From Olleya namhaensis (GTDB lineage Bacteria > Bacteroidota > Bacteroidia > Flavobacteriales > Flavobacteriaceae): a stretch of DNA of 64,000 nucleotides. Each line of letters opens with the position of its first letter. Positions within the stretch are counted from its first letter, which is position 1. Of this stretch, positions 9,504-18,409 are shown in pieces. The position numbers and the translations under genes are program-made. The stretch is from the NCBI RefSeq assembly GCF_900114005.1, contig NZ_FORM01000007.1:62001-126000 (forward strand), given 5' to 3'. The notes below the pieces were generated by a model, which was not told where the DNA came from, searched no databases, and was given only the letters and a program-made list of their open reading frames with translations.

Positions 9504-10623
9504 GTGTTTTGGTTGTTATTTTATTAAATATATCTAAATAGCTTTTAGTTTCTTGAGCTGTTGTAAAATTAGATTTTAGTTGTTTTAAAAGTTGTTCGCT
9601 TTTCTTGCTAAGTAATTCTTGACTTGCATTATCGTAACTAGCTAAGGCATTTAGTAAATCACTTTCAGATAACACATCAAACATAAAAGCAGTGTTTTTA
9701 TCCAAAACGTCGGGTATACCACCTGCTTTAGACGCTATTATTGGTTTGTTTAGAGCAGCTGCTTCAAAAATAACATTAGGCATCCCATCATAAATAGAAG
9801 GAATGGCAATTGCATCGCAGACCAGATAATTGGCAATAAGTTCCGTTTTAGATGTTGGTAACACTTTAGAATACGAAATTTCCAATCGGTTTAATTCTAA
9901 TTCTATATGTGGTTCAATTTCTCCCACAATATGTAAATGTACTGTTTTTATAAGCTGAGATTTTTGAAGTGTTTGTATAAAAAAATCAACACCTTTTTTC
10001 TGTTTTAAAAACCCAACTAATCCTATAATATTTGTTTTAACTGTTAATTTTAATTCTGTTTTTATAGTATTTGCTAGGGCTAAATCTGACTGTAAAATGC
10101 ACCATTGTTTAAAATCAATACTATTAGGTGTAAAATAGACTTGATCGTTTAATCGCATTATTTTTATGCGTTCTTGTTTTTCTGAAGCAACGCAAGCAAT
10201 AGCAGTAGCATTGGATATGGTATATAATAAATCTTGTTTTTTCTGAGAGAAAATGGCAGTATCAAAATCGTTTCCTCGAAAACAAATAAGAACAGGTTTT
10301 TGCAACCAATTAGCCATAAGTGTTATGCCTTTTAAACATAAATGACTACCAAAACCAGTAAACATAGCACTCTCTTTTATTAATGGATGGTCTTTAATAA
10401 AAGCCCATAACATATTTAGCGTATGCGAGCTATCTTCAAAAACAGGAATAGCAGTGTACGTACCGTTTTCATGATTTTCAGTTGTAAAGGCTGGTGTTTT
10501 ATTAGTAAAATGAAACACATCAACAGTATGATGCATTCGTAAATTTGCTACAATACGATCACAGCTTCTTGACATTCCGCCTTTACTAGGAGGATAATTT
10601 TCGGTAAACCAAATAATCTTCAT
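9493..10623 (-). CDS. GT4-family glycosyltransferase
   Basis: A 376-residue GT-B glycosyltransferase. The N-terminus WFTENYPPSKGGMSR is the standard GT4 acceptor-domain opening, and GLVGFLKQKKGVDFFIQ begins the donor domain. The block PSIYDGMPNVIFEAAALNKPIIAS carries the conserved E-x7-E type motif. It should transfer a sugar from a nucleotide donor to a surface glycan precursor at the cytoplasmic face. It lies in the same operon as another GT4 at 11955. Confidence 0.85.
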   Translation of the reverse strand: MKIIWFTENYPPSKGGMSRSCDRIVANLRMHHTVDVFHFTNKTPAFTTENHENGTYTAIPVFEDSSHTLNMLWAFIKDHPLIKESAMFTGFGSHLCLKGITLMANWLQKPVLICFRGNDFDTAIFSQKKQDLLYTISNATAIACVASEKQERIKIMRLNDQVYFTPNSIDFKQWCILQSDLALANTIKTELKLTVKTNIIGLVGFLKQKKGVDFFIQTLQKSQLIKTVHLHIVGEIEPHIELELNRLEISYSKVLPTSKTELIANYLVCDAIAIPSIYDGMPNVIFEAAALNKPIIASKAGGIPDVLDKNTAFMFDVLSESDLLNALASYDNASQELLSKKSEQLLKQLKSNFTTAQETKSYLDIFNKITTKTHEN

Positions 10624-10632
10624 TTGTAAATA

Positions 10633-11055
10633 TTAGCTATAAAAAAAGGTATCGTCTGAGCCTGCTAAAAAATTATTTTGGCCATCTTTTGTATCGTTTA
10701 AACTCTGCATATCTCCTTCAGTCCAAGCTCCTGTACCACCAGCACCTCCAAAATCACCTCCACCATAGCCATCTTTAAAACCAGCAATAGAATCGGACCC
10801 TGCAGCAGCAGTACCATTACTAAACGTGGTTGAAGTATGATTAGCTGTCTCAATAAAAATAGCGCTAGTTTCATAACTTTTGCCTTCTTCTTTAAATAAA
10901 TACAACTCCCAATAACAATCCTCGCAATAGTCCCTTGTACCAACAATATGCGTGTGTGCCTCACAAATCTCATTTTTACAATCTGCACATTTGTTTTGTT
11001 TAATATTAGTACAATGGATGTTTAAAAACACACCAGATTTTTGTTGACAATTCAT
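10633..11055 (-). CDS. Zinc-ribbon protein with Gly-rich C-terminal tail
   Basis: I chose ATG 11055 (140 residues), which lies one base after the stop codon of the preceding gene; the longer TTG-started frame would overlap that gene. The N-terminal 50 residues hold paired cysteines (CADC, CEAH, CEDC), suggesting a small treble-clef or B-box-like zinc site. The C-terminus is rich in Gly/Ala/Asp (GGGDFGGAGGTGAW), like the tails of TPM-type membrane proteins. No signal peptide. Function unknown. Its coupling to the membrane protein upstream suggests a complex. Confidence 0.65.
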   Translation of the reverse strand: MNCQQKSGVFLNIHCTNIKQNKCADCKNEICEAHTHIVGTRDYCEDCYWELYLFKEEGKSYETSAIFIETANHTSTTFSNGTAAAGSDSIAGFKDGYGGGDFGGAGGTGAWTEGDMQSLNDTKDGQNNFLAGSDDTFFYS

Positions 11056-11056
11056 G

Positions 11057-11962
11057 CTAGTTAAGTTTTTTAATAAATTGAGAAGCCCCTCTATTTTCAA
11101 TAATTTTGTTATTTATTAAGTGTTTCATCATTTGTGTAAAAATAGAGTCGTCAATTTTTGACAAATACTTCATATGACTTTCAGCTTTATATAGTTTCTT
11201 TTTTGTTTTGATTTTGACCCAACAAAAGTCTTCATCATTTTTAATAACAACCTCAAAAAGTTTGTCATTACCTGGTAAATGAAGTAGCGCATTTGGCGAA
11301 ATTATTTTATAATCAGATTTTTTTAATTTAAGTGTTAGCTGATAAAAAAACTTATGTTTACGTTTCATTTTAGTCTTAGTTTTACCACTACTACGACGTT
11401 TTGTAGTAATAACTCTTAACACTATTTGATGCATAGACACTACGCAGACACTGCCATCTTTTAAAGTAAAATTAGCTTTAAAACGTTCGATTTCAAAAGG
11501 TTTGTATTTGACACCATTAATATATTTTAATCCAAGTCTTTTAGGATAGATTGCATTTTTTTTAGACTCAATTACACCAGCATTAATACGTAAACCAATT
11601 AGGTTTCTGTAAACATCTCCTTTTATTGAAATAATAAATTTCGCTAATTCGTTATACGCGCTTACAGGTACATATGCATTATTTCTATAAATGTTAAAAT
11701 AGGAAAAGACACTCAATGAAAGTACAAAACTTCCTATAATAATTGGTACAATATATTGTAAACCAATTTCTGTGAAAATTATAAATAAGAATATTATAAC
11801 TGGGATTAAAAACACTAAATAGTAAAAATGAAACCAGGATTCTTTAACACTTATTACATGATGCTTTAGAAATAACAACCAGTATTCAGAAGGTCTTTTG
11901 GCTCTAATTTGCTTGTTTTTTGCAAATTGTTTACCATCCATTAAAAGGGCTTTTTTAATCAT
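11057..11962 (-). CDS. Hypothetical membrane protein in the glycosyltransferase operon
   Basis: A 301-residue protein with two adjacent transmembrane helices (about residues 42-64 and 67-88). A long, very lysine-rich soluble domain follows, including a basic patch (TKRRSSGKTKTKMKRKHK). The soluble part should face the cytoplasm. It overlaps the upstream GT4 gene by 8 nt and is followed one base later by the zinc-ribbon gene. I do not recognise a family. It may be an accessory factor for glycan assembly or an unrelated hitch-hiker. Confidence 0.7.
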   Translation of the reverse strand: MIKKALLMDGKQFAKNKQIRAKRPSEYWLLFLKHHVISVKESWFHFYYLVFLIPVIIFLFIIFTEIGLQYIVPIIIGSFVLSLSVFSYFNIYRNNAYVPVSAYNELAKFIISIKGDVYRNLIGLRINAGVIESKKNAIYPKRLGLKYINGVKYKPFEIERFKANFTLKDGSVCVVSMHQIVLRVITTKRRSSGKTKTKMKRKHKFFYQLTLKLKKSDYKIISPNALLHLPGNDKLFEVVIKNDEDFCWVKIKTKKKLYKAESHMKYLSKIDDSIFTQMMKHLINNKIIENRGASQFIKKLN

Positions 11963-13133
11963 TACTTAATAGATTTTGGTATATGGTGTTCATTTTTGCT
12001 TCTTGATACAACCAAAGATAGTTTTTTTCAACTTTAAGCTTGGCACTTAAACCTATGCGGTTTAATGTTTCTGTTTGCTCTATAACTGCTCTTATTTTTC
12101 TACCCAAAGCTTCAGGCCTGTCCGGAGTAACCAATAAACCTGTAATATTATCTTCAATTATCTCTCTGACTACAGGAATATTACTGGCAACTACAGGAAC
12201 AGCATATGCCATAGATTCTACAATTTTAAGAGGATTACAACCTTGTATTATATTCCTATTGCAAGCAGTGAGAGGAGCAACCGTTAATTTGGCTGCTTTA
12301 ATATGACTGGCTAGCGTGGGTTTATCCTGTTCATAAAACCAGTCTACACGATGTCCAATACCAATACTATTAGCTAATATTTTATAATCTTGTGTTCTTT
12401 TTTCAGGAATTGAAGTACAAATTCTTAACCTTAAATCTAAATCAAGTAACTCGTTAAATGCTTTAAATAGTGTTTTTATGCCTTGCCATTTTTGTAAAGC
12501 TCCAAAATATAAAATAAAAGGAGAGTGGTTAGCTGTTTTATTACCTAAGGGTTTAGCTTCGTATATAGTAACGCCGTTAGGTATAACATGTATGACTTTA
12601 TTACTAGTATTAGCGTATTGCTCTATAAATAATTGTGTTACTTTAGAAGGGGTTATTATGGTGTCACAGCGCGTAATGCAAAGGTGCTCAAGTGTTTTTA
12701 TTTTCTCTAAAACAGAAGTACTTATATTAGGATAACGATTTGGTAATTCTATATGCTGAAAAGCATTGACTTCAAAAACTGTTTTATATGTTTTGGTGTG
12801 ATTAAGTACAGGAAATCCACCCCAAATGTCTCTAAAATGAATTAGTTGTACATTTTTACAAAGCGGAAGATTAAGTACTTTGGTAACGGCTTCTTGAAAT
12901 TTTTGAGTACGCTCTAAAAAATTAACAACTTTCTCTTTCCAACGATACACGTACAAATTACGTTGGTTATCAAACTGAAAACTGGGCATGCCATCGTTAC
13001 CTAAACAAATCAATAAACCTGTATTAAATGTGTTTTGTAATGCTTTTAAACAATGATCTATATGTGTTGCCGCACCTTTTTGAGATGGAAACACATCAAA
13101 TGCAATATAAATGTATTCTGGTTTAGGGTTCAT
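11955..13133 (-). CDS. GT4-family glycosyltransferase, first gene of the operon
   Basis: A 392-residue glycosyltransferase with the opening YIAFDVFPSQKGAATHI. The donor-domain motif is LYFGALQKWQGIKTLFKA, and the PLKIVESMAYAVPVVAS block has the conserved Glu. It is the promoter-proximal gene of the six-gene minus-strand operon 13133-8125. The intergenic 257 bp upstream shows no obvious terminator or RNA. Sugar specificity cannot be told from the sequence. Confidence 0.88.
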   Translation of the reverse strand: MNPKPEYIYIAFDVFPSQKGAATHIDHCLKALQNTFNTGLLICLGNDGMPSFQFDNQRNLYVYRWKEKVVNFLERTQKFQEAVTKVLNLPLCKNVQLIHFRDIWGGFPVLNHTKTYKTVFEVNAFQHIELPNRYPNISTSVLEKIKTLEHLCITRCDTIITPSKVTQLFIEQYANTSNKVIHVIPNGVTIYEAKPLGNKTANHSPFILYFGALQKWQGIKTLFKAFNELLDLDLRLRICTSIPEKRTQDYKILANSIGIGHRVDWFYEQDKPTLASHIKAAKLTVAPLTACNRNIIQGCNPLKIVESMAYAVPVVASNIPVVREIIEDNITGLLVTPDRPEALGRKIRAVIEQTETLNRIGLSAKLKVEKNYLWLYQEAKMNTIYQNLLSND

Positions 13134-13390
13134 TAATTAAGTTGTGAGCTAAAGATAAAATGATTATTTCTTTAAACTAAATAATCACGTATTTAAATTT
13201 AACTATTGCATTTATAAAAAACTTTTTAGCCATAATTTAAAAGTAATTGTCGCTAATCATTTTGCTTTCTTGAGTCCAATTAACATTTAAATGTGAATCT
13301 TATAACGGTCTCCTAAAATTGTATAATGCAATTACTGCGGGTTGTTGCCATCTTTGTAAAACAGAATAGTAACCCTTTAAAACATAAATT

Positions 13391-13717
13391 ATGAAACTAA
13401 TAAGTATTATAATCAGTCTGTTTTTTGCATCAACAATAGTTATAAATTCAGACCATACAAAAACAAAAAAAGATAGAGGAGAGGTGACCAAACAAGTACG
13501 CTATGATGGTTATGATGGCCGACTGTTTTACTTTACAGATATAAAAGATAATATGATTATTATCGAAGATCTTAAAGCTAGTAATGTCCTAGACACCTAT
13601 AATTTAGATATCAATTTACATGTTGGTGATGCCTTTAATTTAAAATTGAAAAACACCACAGAAGATAACATTTACAGCGAAATTGAAGTTATTTCCATTA
13701 ACATCTTAAACCAATAA
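13391..13717 (+). CDS. Small exported hypothetical protein
   Basis: A 108-residue protein with an N-terminal hydrophobic signal (MKLISIIISLFFASTIV). The mature part is acidic and beta-rich. It resembles no family I can name. It is followed after 4 nt by the PepSY-like gene at 13722, so the two are likely co-transcribed and both exported. Confidence 0.65.
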   Translation: MKLISIIISLFFASTIVINSDHTKTKKDRGEVTKQVRYDGYDGRLFYFTDIKDNMIIIEDLKASNVLDTYNLDINLHVGDAFNLKLKNTTEDNIYSEIEVISINILNQ

Positions 13718-13721
13718 TAAC

Positions 13722-14144
13722 ATGAAACATTTAAAATATATAATAATAGCAGTAGTCATATTTAGTTGTCAAAATACAATTAAAGCGCAAGTTCCGGATG
13801 TGGTTCAAACTGCTTTTGAAAACAAATATCCAGGCGAAACTGATCCAGATTGGGAAGTTGACGCACATAATAACTACGAGGCGCACTTTAAGAAAAAAGG
13901 CGAAAAGTATCGTGCAGATTTTAGTCCAAACGGACAATGGATTGAAACGGAATCTAGTATTAAAAAAGACGAATTACCAAAAGCAATCATAACCGTTATT
14001 AAAAACAAATTTGGTAGCGAAGAAATTACTGAAATCGAATTTGTACAAAGTGCATCTAAAGGTACTTTTTATGATGTCGAATTTAAACAAAAAGGAAAAA
14101 ATAAAGATGTCGAGTTTAGAGTTAATGGTGACATTATAAATTAA
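13722..14144 (+). CDS. PepSY-like (DUF2874) periplasmic protein
   Basis: A 140-residue protein with a signal peptide and two repeats of about 50 residues. Each begins with a helix (VVQTAFENKYPG; AIITVIKNKFGS) followed by strands (WEVD...YEAHFKKKGEKYRADFSPNG; FYDVEFKQKGKNKDVEFRVNGD). This is the PepSY-like/beta-lactamase-inhibitor-like-protein pattern common in Bacteroidota. Its role is probably periplasmic binding; the ligand is unknown. A terminator follows directly. Confidence 0.8.
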   Translation: MKHLKYIIIAVVIFSCQNTIKAQVPDVVQTAFENKYPGETDPDWEVDAHNNYEAHFKKKGEKYRADFSPNGQWIETESSIKKDELPKAIITVIKNKFGSEEITEIEFVQSASKGTFYDVEFKQKGKNKDVEFRVNGDIIN

Positions 14145-14156
14145 ATAGCACATAAA

Positions 14157-14188
14157 TTAAAAGCCCAACATAATTATTGGGCTTTTTT
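14157..14188 (+). terminator. Terminator after the PepSY-like gene
   Basis: AAAAGCCCAA, short loop, TTGGGCTTTTTT. Confidence 0.8.
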
Positions 14189-14410
14189 ATGCTTTTTATT
14201 TAAGTAACTTTAAATTATTGAAAATACATAAGAATGTCATGTTTCTTATAAATTGAATATTCTGTAATATTGTGCAATTATTTTCAAATACGGGATTTAT
14301 GAAGCAGTAGTGTTTTTAGCATATTTTGCATTTTGTAGAATAGTTATTCAAACCGAAAGAATAAGAGTAAAAGATATGTTGTTAAAAAGTCTATTTTACA
14401 TAATATAAAT

Positions 14411-14451
14411 TATAGAACATTTTATAACAATTAGCGTAATAGCGCTTTTGG
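14411..14451. repeat. Imperfect direct repeat, copy A, flanking the KAP module
   Basis: A 41-nt sequence beginning TATAGAACATTTTATAACAA that matches 18328-18368 at 35 of 41 positions by eye. The two copies are in the same orientation and are 3917 bp apart, with exactly the two KAP-module genes between them. Confidence 0.75.
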
Positions 14452-14510
14452 GCGATATTTGACATAATTGCAGATATAATGTCGCAGACTTATTATGTCA
14501 AGCTAATTGT
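14427..14510. repeat. Nested inverted repeat (attC-like fold) behind the KAP partner gene
   Basis: The outer arms ACAATTAGC (14427-14435) and GCTAATTGT (14502-14510) are perfect complements. The inner arms TTGACATAAT (14459-14468) and ATTATGTCAA (14492-14501) are also perfect complements. On the right side the inner and outer arms abut; on the left they are separated by 23 nt. A paired fold with an extra-helical segment of this size resembles integron attC sites, but clean GTTRRRY/RYYYAAC core sites are not present. No U tract is seen, so it is not a standard terminator. Confidence 0.55.
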
Positions 14511-14528
14511 GGATTTTTTAGATAATGT

Positions 14529-16118
14529 TTAATTATTTAACATATCTTCAATATTTATAATAGTCTCATCTTTTTCATGATTTAAATTCAAATTGTAACT
14601 ATTAACCAAATTTTTAAATTCTAATTCTGAATCTTTAAAATATTTTGATAGTTGCATATTTAATATGACTTTATAATTATTAATTAAAGTTTTATTATTC
14701 CTCAATTGGTTTGCTGAATTATTTAAAAACTGTTTAGAAATTAATAAATAATTGTTTTTAAATAAGTTAGGCTTAAGTATCTTAAAGAATGAACTACTGT
14801 TAGCTGTCATTAAATAATTTACAATAGAATTTATAAAAATTGGATTATCTTTTATTGCATCGTTTAATACTCTTTTCATACCAATATCAATAGATAATAA
14901 GTTCACAATTTGCAGATGATATTGAGTAACATTTGGTAAAAAAATATTCAATAAACTTTGTTTACAGCCTGTTTTTAAATTAAACTCTACTACTCTATTT
15001 CTATGCTTACTCAATTGAGCTATTCCTAGTTTATGGTATTCAATATTTGTGGAACAAATGTTTGTGATAATTTGTTGTGAATAAGTAGAATAATCAAAAT
15101 CGTTTGTCAATTCTAATCTAAATAGCAAATCAAAAAGTTTTTCTCTTTCATGTAATAAATTCGACCTACCAGTAGTGTTTAGTATTTTAACTCCAAGTTT
15201 ATCATGCTCAGGTATTTGGTATTCAATATTTTCTAAAATACTCTCAAATATATTATAATCTCTACTAGCATTAAGTGGAACCCATTGTTCTATTAACTCC
15301 TGTTTTTTTATATCACTAAAATCAAAGTAAAAAGTAATTGTGAACTCTTGCTGGGTTTTTGCTCTATTAAATATTGTATCTCTAAAAGCTGTATTTTCGA
15401 ACAGCTTTTTAATTTCTACAACCTTAATCAAAGTTTTTCTAATACTTTTAGCATTATTATTGCTATTCAAATAGTTAACAATGTTATTGTTAACATCATG
15501 TGGTGCAATAAGTTCTTTTAAATTGAATCTATATAAATATAAATATTCGAAATAAATATCTGCATCTTTGTAATTAGCTCTAACAAAAGCGGCCTTTAAT
15601 TGATTATATAATTTCTTAAAATTAACTTTATTACTATCATTAATAGTAATTTCTTCAATAGTTCTTTTACAGAGGGTATAAAGGTTAGAAAATAGCTGTT
15701 GCTCTTCTTCGTCTTTTGGTTTTGTTTGAGCATATTTTGTTATTAGATTTGTTATTAACTCAAGTATGAATTTTAATGCAGTTCCATATGTAATATTGCT
15801 AAAAAACTTTTCTTCAAATAAATTAATAGATTCTAATTTTTGATTCAAAAAATTAAAATCTAAATCAATATTGTAGGCTTTATCTAAATCATTAATCAAA
15901 TTTGACACTAATTTACTTGAACCAAATTTTTGCCTAAACTGCTCTGTATTTGCAATCTTATTTAGAACTTCCGCTTTGTCATAATAAGATTCTGCCATTA
16001 CGGTCTTGACACCTACGATATCATTTTCACTAAATAAATCAGATTTTTCTTCATCTAAAAGTATATCCAAAAGGTCATTAATGAATGATTCCATTAATGG
16101 GTTGTTTTCATTCTTCAT
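14529..16118 (-). CDS. KAP-module partner protein, unknown function
   Basis: I chose ATG 16118 (529 residues); the longer frame begins with TTG inside the upstream gene. The start overlaps the end of the KAP NTPase gene by 11 nt, so the two are translationally coupled. The protein is almost entirely predicted helical and rich in Asn, Leu, Lys and Ile. It has no transmembrane segment, signal peptide or recognisable catalytic motif. It could be an effector, sensor or scaffold acting with the KAP ATPase. The base composition is even more AT-rich than the neighbourhood, consistent with acquired DNA. I do not recognise the family. Confidence 0.75.
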   Translation of the reverse strand: MKNENNPLMESFINDLLDILLDEEKSDLFSENDIVGVKTVMAESYYDKAEVLNKIANTEQFRQKFGSSKLVSNLINDLDKAYNIDLDFNFLNQKLESINLFEEKFFSNITYGTALKFILELITNLITKYAQTKPKDEEEQQLFSNLYTLCKRTIEEITINDSNKVNFKKLYNQLKAAFVRANYKDADIYFEYLYLYRFNLKELIAPHDVNNNIVNYLNSNNNAKSIRKTLIKVVEIKKLFENTAFRDTIFNRAKTQQEFTITFYFDFSDIKKQELIEQWVPLNASRDYNIFESILENIEYQIPEHDKLGVKILNTTGRSNLLHEREKLFDLLFRLELTNDFDYSTYSQQIITNICSTNIEYHKLGIAQLSKHRNRVVEFNLKTGCKQSLLNIFLPNVTQYHLQIVNLLSIDIGMKRVLNDAIKDNPIFINSIVNYLMTANSSSFFKILKPNLFKNNYLLISKQFLNNSANQLRNNKTLINNYKVILNMQLSKYFKDSELEFKNLVNSYNLNLNHEKDETIINIEDMLNN

Positions 16119-18024
16119 TATTCTCTTTTTTATGATAGTTATTAAATTCAATAATCCATTGCTTTTTTGCCATATTTAAAAAGCTTGCCTTTAGCTTGGT
16201 GTCATTAATTTTATTAATACATTCTTCAATCAAATTATTAATGTCAATTCTATAAAGTTCGGACTTAAATACTGCCTTCCTTAACTTGTGATATATTTCT
16301 CTGTAAGCATCATCATTTAAACTTATTCCATAATGTTTAGTCAATTCCAATAGACCATTAATGAATTGAGTAACTATAAGAGGATAATTATTAGTATTTA
16401 CTTTCTGTTTAACAATATTGCTTAACTCTTCAGTCTTTGTTTTAATATCTAATGAGTCTAAATATTCTCTTTCTTTCTTTTCTTTATCACTACTATCTTT
16501 AAAAATATCCTTAATTCTATTTGACTGTAGCAAACTTATTAACCTTGTACTATTTTCAAAAGCAGCTTCAAATTGAGTAATTCTGAATTTAAAATAAAAG
16601 TCTAAAGATTCAATATGCCATTGGCTCGTTAAATCACGAAACTCTTTGAATTCCTCTATTGAATGACTTTCAATTCCGTAGATTTTTTTATCAGTAAACT
16701 CATCAATATCTTTATTCAAATCATATATTAATTCATTTTTATAAACTTCCATAATACTTGGGAATTTTTGAATTAATAAAAGATATTTTGCTAATTGTGT
16801 GATATTATTTTCAAGCGAAAAACCAGATATTTTTCCTTCGTTAATACGCTCATTAATCAAAAGATAATTTGCTAATAGAATATTTATAAATTGAATAATC
16901 TGTCTTGGATTCTGGTCAAAAACGATAATAATTAATGCAGCTAAATTAATGTTATCTAAATCTGGAACATTTGTTTCTTTAAGTTTGTCAGAAGCAAGAC
17001 CCTGCAATTCAGTACTATAAAATTCAGGTATCCATATTATTGTATTAAAAAATTTTCTTAAAAACTCATCTGCATATTGATTGTCGTTTACTGAAAATGT
17101 ACTTGCCAAATGCTTTTTAATTGCTATAGAATCACAAGGTATTATAAAGACAACATCCTTTATGTTTTTTTTGTCAACTGGTTCAAGAAATGTCTTGATG
17201 GTCGAAATTATTTCTACCGCTTTTTTCCCGTTTACCCTATCCAAATTATCGAAAACTACTACAATTTTATTTACATTTCCTGTTAAGTTTCCAAGTATAT
17301 TTCGAAATGAATTTTCAAACTCAATTGGGTCTTGTATACGGGATTTTTTTAACGTAGTTTTTCTTTCTATAATAAAATAATTTGAAAACTTTAACCAAAA
17401 AACAACAGGAATTGTAAGTCCACCTATTATCTGAACAATTTTTTCAATTAAACTATCAAATGAGAACTCTTCAATACTAAAAACCTTGCCAATTCCTAAT
17501 AGTCCACTAAATACAAGAATCAATGGAATAATTGCAAACAATGCTATAACTATAAAATTTTTAAAAAGCTTTTTTCCTTTGAAGTCGTAACCATCTTTGG
17601 TTTCGACATTAATATCACTTTCTAGGTTTTTTTCAATTTTAAACCCTTCTTTATAATACTTTTTACCAAAAAAATTACTTGATAGTTTTTTATCTATATC
17701 TTTTAAAAAAGTCCTTCTTAAGGCATCACCTTCATGTTTCCAAACATCAAAAATAACAAGGGGAATATTTTGTGATTTAAGATTGCTCTGTAAAGTTTCA
17801 GCGATAGAACTTTTTCCAGAACCCCAATCTCCATAAAGACCTATTGTAAATGATTCTGGACTTTTTATGACAACTTTTTCTAGGGTACTAACAATTTCTT
17901 CATGTCCAAATAAGAGTTTTCCATCCTTTGGTTTTTCAGAAATAAATTGAAAATCTATGGAATCATTATTTTTCAATTTATTCATTTTTTTTAAACATTT
18001 ATTAAACTTTTCTTTTAACTCCAT
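16108..18024 (-). CDS. KAP-family P-loop NTPase with two transmembrane helices
   Basis: A 638-residue protein. Walker A is YGDWGSGKSS (about residues 64-73). Two transmembrane segments are inserted in the NTPase domain (about 155-177 and 195-215). Walker B is VVVFDNLDR (about 255-263), followed by NPRQIIQFIN, a typical KAP sensor/arginine region. This insertion of membrane helices between the Walker motifs is the hallmark of the KAP family (Kidins220/ARMS and PifA). PifA of the F plasmid excludes phage T7, and many bacterial KAP genes sit in accessory regions. With its coupled partner it forms a two-gene module at the inner membrane. A phage-defence function is inferred from family and context. 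Confidence 0.88.
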   Translation of the reverse strand: MELKEKFNKCLKKMNKLKNNDSIDFQFISEKPKDGKLLFGHEEIVSTLEKVVIKSPESFTIGLYGDWGSGKSSIAETLQSNLKSQNIPLVIFDVWKHEGDALRRTFLKDIDKKLSSNFFGKKYYKEGFKIEKNLESDINVETKDGYDFKGKKLFKNFIVIALFAIIPLILVFSGLLGIGKVFSIEEFSFDSLIEKIVQIIGGLTIPVVFWLKFSNYFIIERKTTLKKSRIQDPIEFENSFRNILGNLTGNVNKIVVVFDNLDRVNGKKAVEIISTIKTFLEPVDKKNIKDVVFIIPCDSIAIKKHLASTFSVNDNQYADEFLRKFFNTIIWIPEFYSTELQGLASDKLKETNVPDLDNINLAALIIIVFDQNPRQIIQFINILLANYLLINERINEGKISGFSLENNITQLAKYLLLIQKFPSIMEVYKNELIYDLNKDIDEFTDKKIYGIESHSIEEFKEFRDLTSQWHIESLDFYFKFRITQFEAAFENSTRLISLLQSNRIKDIFKDSSDKEKKEREYLDSLDIKTKTEELSNIVKQKVNTNNYPLIVTQFINGLLELTKHYGISLNDDAYREIYHKLRKAVFKSELYRIDINNLIEECINKINDTKLKASFLNMAKKQWIIEFNNYHKKENNEE

Positions 18025-18151
18025 TGAATAATATTACGCATACAAAATCTGTACAATATATTTTACTATTAATTATTTGCAATTAGCAATAGGGAGATTT
18101 TAAATGTACAAAATATTATAGGAATTATTGAGATGGAAAACCGTAAAATAA

Positions 18152-18409
18152 AACAAAGTTTTTAACTTTCATTTCCATTCAACACACATTAAGCTTCCTC
18201 CTACGTCGTCGCATAAAAAGTGTTCCATTAACATTGCAGAAGAAACTTTTGAGAATAAATTTTTTAAAGAAAAAGTAGTAACAACTTTCGCTTTTAACCA
18301 AAGCTCAAGTTACATAACGCAGAACATTATAGAACATTTTACAACAATTAACGATATAGAACTTTTGGTTTATGTTTTACATAGTATAATATCATATCCT
18401 TCTTTGTAA
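18152..18409 (+). pseudogene. Possible gene remnant (ATG-less open frame)
   Basis: A frame of 85 codons without a start codon ends at TAA 18407-18409. The last 55 residues read like real protein (for example FKEKVVTTFAFNQSSSYI and NIIEHFTTINDIELL). This is unusually long for an AT-rich intergenic frame. The direct-repeat copy B lies inside it. It may be the decayed 3' end of a gene interrupted or truncated when the KAP module arrived. I do not recognise the family. Confidence 0.3.
18328..18368. repeat. Imperfect direct repeat, copy B, flanking the KAP module
   Basis: Matches copy A at 14411-14451 with six substitutions and no gap. It sits about 300 bp upstream of the KAP start codon. Confidence 0.75.

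Larger units (their letters stand above)
14189..14528. other. Intergenic region beyond the KAP module
   Basis: No convincing gene is present. The region carries direct-repeat copy A (14411-14451) and the nested palindrome 14427-14510, which ends 18 nt before the minus-strand stop of the KAP partner gene. The remainder (14189-14410) is AT-rich with nothing recognisable. Confidence 0.7.

Noticed and set aside
14427-14510. Reading the palindrome as a Rho-independent terminator
   Set aside because: The arms are interrupted and no U tract follows on either strand.
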